A program made the translations under genes and the position numbers. A DNA stretch of 64,000 nucleotides. Origin: Nocardia cyriacigeorgica GUH-2 (GTDB taxonomy: Bacteria; Actinomycetota; Actinomycetes; Mycobacteriales; Mycobacteriaceae). Location: positions 5,456,001 through 5,520,000 of the forward strand of contig NC_016887.1 of assembly GCF_000284035.1 (NCBI RefSeq). Reading direction: 5' to 3'. This document shows, piece after piece, positions 58,228 to 64,000 of this stretch. Under the pieces are notes generated by a model, which was not told the DNA's origin, did no database searches, and saw nothing but the letters and a program-made list of their open reading frames with translations. How positions within the stretch are numbered: position 1 is the first letter of the stretch; each line of letters starts with the position of its first letter.

Positions 58228-61200
58228 TCAGTAGACGTCGCGGACGTAGCGCTTTTCGGCGACCATCTGCTTTCTGAACGCCAGCGCCCCGTCTTCGTCG
58301 AGCTTGCCGTGGATTTGGGCGAGCCTGAGCAGGGTGTCGTCGACGTCCTTCGCCATGCGGGCGGCGTCGCCGCAGACGTAGAGGTGGGCGCCCTCGCGCA
58401 GCCAGGACCACAGTTCGGCGCCGTGCTCGATCATGCGGTGCTGCACGTAGATCCGTTCCCGCTGGTCGCGGGAGAACGCGAGGTCGAGGCGGGACAGGTG
58501 GCCGGTGCGGAACATGTCTTCGAGTTCGGTGCGGTAGTAGAAGTTCTGGGCGGCGTGCTGGTCGCCGAAGAACAGCCAGTTGCGGCCGGTGGCGCCGAGG
58601 GCGCGGCGCTCGTGCAGGAAACCGCGGAACGGCGCGATGCCGGTGCCGGGGCCGACCATGATCATCGGCACGCTGGGGTCCAGCGGCGGGCGGAAATGCG
58701 GGGCGCGTTGCAGGAAGATCGGCACCTCGGCACCGTCGGCGCGGTCGGCGAGGAAGGTCGAGCACACTCCGCCGCGCCGGGCCGCCGAACCCGCGGCGGC
58801 CGGATCGCCGTAGCGCACCACACCGACGGTCAACTCCACCTGATCCGGGCTGACCAGTGGGCTGGAGGAAATCGAATACTGGCGCGGTTGCAGCTTTTTC
58901 AACGCGCCCAGCCATTCGACCAGGTCGGCGCGCACCGGGAAGTCGCGCAGCACGTCGACGGCCTGGCGGTCCCACAGGTAACCGGCCAGCTCGTTGCGGT
59001 TGTCCCGGCGCAACAGTTTCGCCAGGCGCTGGTCCGGATTGCGGTCGGCCACGAATTCCAGCAGATCGTGCGAGATCTTGGTGATGTCGAAACGGGTGCG
59101 CAGCGCCTCGGCCAGCGGCAGTTCGGTCGAATCCACCTCGACGGTGCGCTGCCCGTTCAAGCCGGTCGCGTCCAGCCACTCCCGCACCAGCGACGGACAG
59201 TTCGTCGGCCAGATCCCGAGCGAGTCGCCGACCTCGTAGCTCACGTCCAGATCGCGCAGATCGAAACCGAAGCGGCGCACCTCTTTCGAGGAATCGGCGC
59301 TGCTCAGCACCTCGTTGCGCACCAGCGGCGCACGCAACGGGGCGTTTCGGGTGAACGGTGCGGGGGCGCGGCGCGCGGGCTGCGGAGCGGGCGCGGTCAT
59401 CGTGCGATCGAGCACGGCGGTCGCGGTGCCGCCGGAACCGCCGAGCACACCGGGCCCACCAGGACGCGGGATACCGTCCGAGCCTGCCGAGGCCGCGCCC
59501 GAACCCTCCGCACCACCATCGGTCCCGGTCAGTATCGCAATGACCTCGTCCAGCCAGGCCTGCCCCGGTTCCGCGAAGTCGGGTTCGCAATCCACCCGCG
59601 GAAGTAACCGCGTGGCACCGCGTTCGGCGAACTTCTGATCCAGTTTGCGGCCGTGCCCGCAGAAGTCGTCATACGACGAATCACCCAGGGCGAACACCGC
59701 GTAGCGCATGCCGGTCAGCCGGGCGGGGCTGTCGTCGAGCCGCTGCCAGAAATCGCTGCCGTTGTCGGGCGGTCCGCCGTCGCCGAAGGTGCTGCTGATG
59801 ACCAGCACATCGCCGGTGAGGGCACCGAGTTCGCAGGAGTCCATATCGAGCAGCCGTGGGCTGAAACCCGATTCGGTGAGCCGTTGCGCGGCGAGCGCGG
59901 CGAATTCCTCGGCATTGCCGGTCTGCGAGGCCCACAGCACCGTCACCACCCGCTGCTCGGTGGGCTCAGCGACGGCCGAATCACCCGCGCCGGCACGGGA
60001 ATACATGCCGGCCAGCATCCCGTCGACCCACAGCCTGCTCTGCGGCGACAGCGGCGCCGACGCGGGCAGCACCGGCTGGCCGGTCACCGGCATCGAATGT
60101 AGCGCGGCGAGGTAACCGCCGAGGTAGATGCGTTCGGTCTCGCTCAGCGTCGGGGTCGCGGGCGCGTCCAGGCCGAGCATGGCCGCGAGCGGGTGGGTTC
60201 CGTTCGGCGCGGGCTGCGCGAGGGGCGGCTGCTGGGCCGGGCGGGCGACCGGCGCGACCCGGCGCAGAGCGACCGCGCAGGCCTTGAACTCCGGCTGCAG
60301 CGAATCGGCATCGACGGCGTCATTGGTGACGGCATTGATGGTCAGATATTCACCCTGTTCGTCGTTCCAGTGGAAGGGGGCGAAGCAGTTCCCCGGGCGC
60401 ACTCGGTCACTGATCCGGGCGGGCAGTACGGCCCGGCCGCGACGCGAGGTGATCTCGAGTTGATCGCCGGGGGCGAGTTCTAGCGCGCGGGCGTCGTCGG
60501 GGTGGATCTCCACGAACGGTTCGCCGGTCAGCTTGGTGAGTTTGTCGATGCGCCCGGTCTTGGTCATCGAATGCCACTGATGTTGCAGGCGGCCGGTATT
60601 GAGCAGGAACGGGTAGTCGTCGTCGGGCATCTCCTCGGGCAGCAGATGCGGACGCGGCCAGAACACCGCGCGGCGGCTCGGGGTGGGGAAGGCCAAGCGC
60701 GGACGGTGACCGTCGGCGTCGGTGAATTCGGTCTGGCTCACTCCGTCGTTGACGTAGCGGATCGGATTGCGACGCTGCTCGGGATCGGGGCACGGCCACT
60801 GCATCGGCCCTTCCCGCAACCGCTCGTAGCTCATTCCGCGCAGGTCGTAGCCGGTGGCCGGATTCGCGAACTGCCGCAGCTCGTCGAAAACCTCCGCGCT
60901 GGAGGCGAAATCGAAGCCCGGGAATCCCATGGCCGTGGCGACCTGCGCGATCAGCTGCCAGTCCGGGCGCGCGTCACCGGCCGGTTCCACCGAGCTCTGC
61001 AACAACGTGACGTTGCGTTCGGAATTCACCATGACGGCGTCGGACTCGGCCCACAGGGTGGCGGGTAGCAGCAGATCGGCGTAAGCGTCGGTGGCGGTGT
61101 CGGTGTAGGCGTCCTGCGCGATCACCAGCTCGGCCGCTTCCAGGCCCGCGATGACCGTCTTCCGATTGGCCACGGTCGCTACGGGATTGGTGCAGATGAT

Positions 61201-62433
61201 CCAGGCCGCCTTGATGGTGCCGGCGGACAGGCCGCGGAACATGTCGATGGTGCCGGGCCCGGATTCGGCGCGGATGGTGCCGGGCTCCAGACCCCACGCC
61301 GTCTCCACGAAGGTCCGGTCGGCGGGGTTCAGCACGCTGCGCTGACCGGGCAGGCCGGGTCCCATGTACCCCATCTCGCGCCCGCCCATGGCGTTGGGCT
61401 GGCCGGTCAGCGAGAACGGCCCGCTCCCCGGACGGCAGATGGCGCCGGTGGCCAGATGCAGATTGATCAGGGCGTTGGTGTTCCAGGTGCCGTGGGTGGA
61501 CTGGTTCAGGCCCATCGTCCACAGGCTCATCCACTCACCGGCCTCGCCGATCCAGCGCGCGGCGGTCCGAATGTCGTCGGCGGCCAGGCCGGTGATCTCG
61601 GCGACCCGGTCCGGGGTGTAGTCGGCGAGGAATTCCGGCATCGCCGCCCAGCCCTCGGTGTGCTCGGCGATGAACTCGGCATCGATATCGCCGGCCTCGA
61701 CCAGCAGGTGCAGCAGCCCGTTGAGTAGCGCCAGATCGGTACCGGGTGCGATCTGCAAGAACAGGTCGGCGCGGGCGGCGGTGTCGGTGCGCCGCGGATC
61801 CACCACGATCACCTTCGCGCCGGCCTTCAACCGGTCGGCCATCCGCAGGAACAGGATGGGATGGCAGTCGGCCATGTTCGCGCCGATGACGAAGAACAGA
61901 TCGGTCTGATCGATGTCGTCGTAGGAGCCGGGCGGCCCGTCGGCGCCCAGCGACTGCTTGTATCCGGTGCCCGCGCTCGCCATGCACAGGCGGGAGTTGG
62001 CCTCGATGTGCACCGTGCGCAGATACCCCTTGGCCAGTTTGGTGGCCAGGTACTGCGCTTCCAGCGACATCTGCCCGGAGACGTAGAGGGCGATGGCGTC
62101 GGGGCCGTGCTGATCGAGGATGGCGCGCAACCGGTTGGCAGCCTCGGTGACGGCGGCGTCGACGTCGATCGCGACAGGCGCCTCGTCTCGGCCGTCACGC
62201 CGGTACGCGGTGCGCATGCGGCCATCGGCGCGCATGAGTTCGGCGTGCGTTGCGCCCTTGGTGCACAGCCGGCCCGCGTTCGACGGATGCAGTTTGTCGC
62301 CGCTGACCTTGGCGATGACGGTGGCGCCCGAGCCGTCGCGGGTGGTGTCGACGGTGATGCCGCAGCCCACACCGCAGTACGAGCACGCCGTCCTGGTCGT
62401 GCCCGGCTGCCGGTTGGTCGCCGCATCGGACAT
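58228..62433 (-). CDS. assimilatory nitrate reductase fused to CysJ-like flavoprotein
   Basis: A 1401-aa fusion. Residues 1-60 bind a 4Fe-4S cluster (C17, C20, C24, C57). Residues 60-740 form the molybdopterin reductase of NasA/NarB type, with the Mo-ligand Cys in EANSRLCMASAGTGYKQSLG. Residues about 826-970 are a flavodoxin domain (TVLWASQTGNAEE, SSTFGDGGPPDNG). Residues about 1030-1401 are an FAD/NADPH reductase (RQYSISSSP, VGPGTGIAPFRGFL, CGDAARMAKDV). One chain can therefore pass electrons from NADPH through FAD and FMN to the Mo centre and reduce nitrate to nitrite in the cytoplasm. Ala/Pro/Gly linkers separate the parts. The ATG at 62433 is preferred; another lies four codons upstream. 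No nitrite reductase or nitrate transporter is in the window. Confidence 0.93.
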   Translation of the reverse strand: MSDAATNRQPGTTRTACSYCGVGCGITVDTTRDGSGATVIAKVSGDKLHPSNAGRLCTKGATHAELMRADGRMRTAYRRDGRDEAPVAIDVDAAVTEAANRLRAILDQHGPDAIALYVSGQMSLEAQYLATKLAKGYLRTVHIEANSRLCMASAGTGYKQSLGADGPPGSYDDIDQTDLFFVIGANMADCHPILFLRMADRLKAGAKVIVVDPRRTDTAARADLFLQIAPGTDLALLNGLLHLLVEAGDIDAEFIAEHTEGWAAMPEFLADYTPDRVAEITGLAADDIRTAARWIGEAGEWMSLWTMGLNQSTHGTWNTNALINLHLATGAICRPGSGPFSLTGQPNAMGGREMGYMGPGLPGQRSVLNPADRTFVETAWGLEPGTIRAESGPGTIDMFRGLSAGTIKAAWIICTNPVATVANRKTVIAGLEAAELVIAQDAYTDTATDAYADLLLPATLWAESDAVMVNSERNVTLLQSSVEPAGDARPDWQLIAQVATAMGFPGFDFASSAEVFDELRQFANPATGYDLRGMSYERLREGPMQWPCPDPEQRRNPIRYVNDGVSQTEFTDADGHRPRLAFPTPSRRAVFWPRPHLLPEEMPDDDYPFLLNTGRLQHQWHSMTKTGRIDKLTKLTGEPFVEIHPDDARALELAPGDQLEITSRRGRAVLPARISDRVRPGNCFAPFHWNDEQGEYLTINAVTNDAVDADSLQPEFKACAVALRRVAPVARPAQQPPLAQPAPNGTHPLAAMLGLDAPATPTLSETERIYLGGYLAALHSMPVTGQPVLPASAPLSPQSRLWVDGMLAGMYSRAGAGDSAVAEPTEQRVVTVLWASQTGNAEEFAALAAQRLTESGFSPRLLDMDSCELGALTGDVLVISSTFGDGGPPDNGSDFWQRLDDSPARLTGMRYAVFALGDSSYDDFCGHGRKLDQKFAERGATRLLPRVDCEPDFAEPGQAWLDEVIAILTGTDGGAEGSGAASAGSDGIPRPGGPGVLGGSGGTATAVLDRTMTAPAPQPARRAPAPFTRNAPLRAPLVRNEVLSSADSSKEVRRFGFDLRDLDVSYEVGDSLGIWPTNCPSLVREWLDATGLNGQRTVEVDSTELPLAEALRTRFDITKISHDLLEFVADRNPDQRLAKLLRRDNRNELAGYLWDRQAVDVLRDFPVRADLVEWLGALKKLQPRQYSISSSPLVSPDQVELTVGVVRYGDPAAAGSAARRGGVCSTFLADRADGAEVPIFLQRAPHFRPPLDPSVPMIMVGPGTGIAPFRGFLHERRALGATGRNWLFFGDQHAAQNFYYRTELEDMFRTGHLSRLDLAFSRDQRERIYVQHRMIEHGAELWSWLREGAHLYVCGDAARMAKDVDDTLLRLAQIHGKLDEDGALAFRKQMVAEKRYVRDVY

Positions 62434-62556
62434 GCCACCGATCATCGCGGCGCTCGGTTTCAGCTGGTTTGCCCGATGTTATCGACAGATGACGTTTCCG
62501 CTCACCACCCGACGTCCACCGCTGTGAGCTGGGCTTTCACCGCGGTGCGACGTATG

Positions 62557-63261
62557 TCACCCCAGCTTGTAGGCGCGGTGCAGGGCCACGGCACCCAGAC
62601 TCAGGTTGCGCCATTTGACCCCTGACCACCCCGCGTCGGCGATCCGCAACGCCAGCTGACGCTGATTCGACCAGTCCGGAATGGACTCGGCCAGGTAGGC
62701 GTAGGCCTCCGGATTGCTGCTGGCAACCTTGGCGATCTGCGGGAGGACCTTGGTCAGGTACAGCTTGTAGACGCCGCGGAAGGCAGGCACCACCGGCGTG
62801 GAGAATTCGCAGATCACCAGCCGCCCGCCCGGCTTGGTCACCCGCAGCATCTCGCGCAGCGCCAGATCCGGATCGGCCACATTGCGCAGGCCGTAGGAAA
62901 TGGTGACCGCGTCGAAGGAGTTGTCGGCGAACGGCAGCGCCATCGCATCGCCGGCGACCATCGGCACATTGCGGAACCGGCCCGCTGCCAACATGCCCTG
63001 GGAGAAATCGGCCGCCACGCACCAGGCGCCGGATTTGGCGAACTCCGCGGTCGACACCCCGGTGCCCGCGGCGAGGTCGAGCACCCGCTCGCCCGGGCGC
63101 GGCGCGATCGCCTTGCGGGTCTCGCGCCGCCAGTACCAGTCCTGCCCACCGGAGATCAGGATGTTGGTGGAGTCGTACCGCTGCGCGACCTCGTCGAACA
63201 TCGCCGCGACCTCATTGGGCTGCTTGTCCAGCGAGGCCCGGACCGAGTGTGTTTTCGCCAC
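62557..63261 (-). CDS. menG: demethylmenaquinone methyltransferase
   Basis: A 234-aa SAM methyltransferase of the UbiE/MenG family: SLDKQPNEVAAMFDEVAQRYDSTN, SAM motif VLDLAAGTGVSTAEF, and the family segment ISYGLRNVADPDLALREMLRVTKPGGRLVICEFSTP, ending NLSLGAVALHRAYKLG. It makes the last methylation of menaquinone. The GTG at 63261 fits the family N-terminus; a much longer open frame upstream is not conserved. In mycobacteria it lies next to mgtA and menJ; here it lies behind the nitrate reductase. Confidence 0.94.
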   Translation of the reverse strand: MAKTHSVRASLDKQPNEVAAMFDEVAQRYDSTNILISGGQDWYWRRETRKAIAPRPGERVLDLAAGTGVSTAEFAKSGAWCVAADFSQGMLAAGRFRNVPMVAGDAMALPFADNSFDAVTISYGLRNVADPDLALREMLRVTKPGGRLVICEFSTPVVPAFRGVYKLYLTKVLPQIAKVASSNPEAYAYLAESIPDWSNQRQLALRIADAGWSGVKWRNLSLGAVALHRAYKLG

Positions 63262-63332
63262 GCCACCGACATTAACCGCCCGCCCGCGCGGATCGATGCG
63301 CGCACCGGTGTTGCCTGCATTACCCGTACCGC

Positions 63333-64000
63333 TCACCACAGGTGCTGGTAGTGCACACCGGCGTCGACGAGTAGCGCGAGACCGAGCGCGACGAAGATGA
63401 CGCGCACCGAGATCGGACCGTATTTCGTCAGTACCCGAACCACTTTCCGGTAGACCCGCTGCGCACCCCGCGAGCGTCGGGTGCCCAGCACAAGCACCAG
63501 CAGCGGTGGCAGCAGGGCGAGCGCGCAGTAGGCCACCACGATCGCCGGCCACAGCGCCGGTAGCGGATCGCGGGCCGAGATCATCGCCAGCCCCGCGAGA
63601 TACGGGATGGCGGTCGGCGCCTGCGCGAGCCCGATGGCGACGCCGACGATGCCGAGCAGCCAGGGTTTTCGCCGGAACGCCGTCGCCCACGGCGGCGGCT
63701 GCGCGCGGGCGCCCGAGGGCAGGCAGGCCACAGCGATGAGCGCTACGCCGATCGCCAGTTCACCCCAGGCCCGCACGGTCGGCGTCAGCCGGAAATCGAA
63801 CAGGCCGGTCAGGAAGTTGATGCCGAGCACGGCCAACAGCCCGAACGTGGTGGTGACCGCGAAAACGCCCGCGATGAAACTCAACCCACCGGGCACCGGC
63901 GACCGGCGCCCCAGCTTGCTATCGAACACGATGGCCGTGGTGACCCCGACGAGCAGCAGGTCGAGGGAATCGATGAATGCGAACCCGGCGAGTGCGAGAA
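63333..64000 (-). CDS. GAP family (Sap/LysE-like) membrane protein, 5' end outside window
   Basis: At least 222 residues with about six membrane helices. The frame stays open past a GTG at 63929 to the window edge, and those residues (LALAGFAFIDSLDLLLVGVTTAIVFDS) form a good first membrane segment, so the true start lies beyond 64000. Later parts include LGIVGVAIGLAQAPTAIPYLAGLAMI and a C-terminal basic stretch before the last helix. This resembles the GAP/Sap family implicated in transport of cell-wall lipids in mycobacteria. The cargo is unknown. Confidence 0.8.
   Translation of the reverse strand, partial: LALAGFAFIDSLDLLLVGVTTAIVFDSKLGRRSPVPGGLSFIAGVFAVTTTFGLLAVLGINFLTGLFDFRLTPTVRAWGELAIGVALIAVACLPSGARAQPPPWATAFRRKPWLLGIVGVAIGLAQAPTAIPYLAGLAMISARDPLPALWPAIVVAYCALALLPPLLVLVLGTRRSRGAQRVYRKVVRVLTKYGPISVRVIFVALGLALLVDAGVHYQHLW

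Noticed and set aside
62557..63690. A 377-aa version of MenG with a 143-residue N-terminal extension
   Set aside because: The extension is Arg/Ala-rich, overlaps the GAP-family gene and has no conservation pattern; MenG homologues begin near the GTG at 63261.

Overview
The window is high-GC actinobacterial DNA, and its gene content points to a mycolic-acid-producing member of the Mycobacteriales, most likely Nocardia or a close relative. The signs are a HadA/HadB-type dehydratase beside secE, a complete Mce lipid-import operon with the Mkl ATPase, the menaquinone genes menJ, grcC and menG, an FprB-type ferredoxin/ferredoxin reductase, an EspC-like type VII secretion protein and a MgtA-like mannosyltransferase. 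The species assignment is inference from content and gene order. I saw no insertion sequence, CRISPR array or prophage.

1-10976: mixed accessory and metabolic genes. A type VII secretion pair comes first (EspC-like protein plus a WXG-like/lytic transglycosylase protein). It is followed by an acyl-ACP thioesterase ending in a 28-bp tandem repeat, fprB, a SixA-like phosphatase, a MerR/aldo-keto reductase/AhpD/GNAT run behind a MerR-type palindrome, a pirin, an ArsR/SRPBCC pair and a secreted protein.

11044-40591: the transcription and translation core, nearly all on the minus strand. Read in the direction of transcription it runs tRNA-Tyr, tRNA-Thr, tRNA-Met, rpmG, hadAB, tRNA-Trp, secE, nusG, rplK, rplA, then rplJ, rplL, mkl, a ten-gene mce operon, rpoB and rpoC. 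The mce operon sits between mkl and rpoB. Perfect hairpins close rplA, rplL, mkl, rpoC, rpmG and tRNA-Tyr. An MFS exporter on the plus strand interrupts the block between rplA and rplJ.

40592-48050: a decayed hemerythrin/MarR pair, htpX, the polyprenyl diphosphate synthase and menJ (divergent), an AraC/VOC pair, DUF2505, a DUF3592-like membrane protein and a GT4 mannosyltransferase. In M. tuberculosis, as I recall it, grcC, menJ and menG lie close together; here menG is about 18 kb away at 62.6 kb.

48051-56245: the most interesting part. A large SARP/AfsR-type regulator (50437-53571) is flanked by a P450-ferredoxin-DUF4097 operon, a DrrAB-type ABC exporter and a GtrA-like membrane protein. 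Each of these three units has the same promoter layout: three or four GTRTCAG-like heptamers spaced exactly 11 bp, then 10 bp, a GACRGT hexamer, and 7 bp to the expected transcription start. In two of the three that start is the start codon itself. Heptamers at 11-bp spacing are the known SARP site geometry, so I infer one compact regulon.

56246-64000: TetR with a divergent aldo-keto reductase, a 1401-aa fusion of assimilatory nitrate reductase with a CysJ-like flavoprotein, menG, and a GAP-family membrane protein that runs off the right edge.
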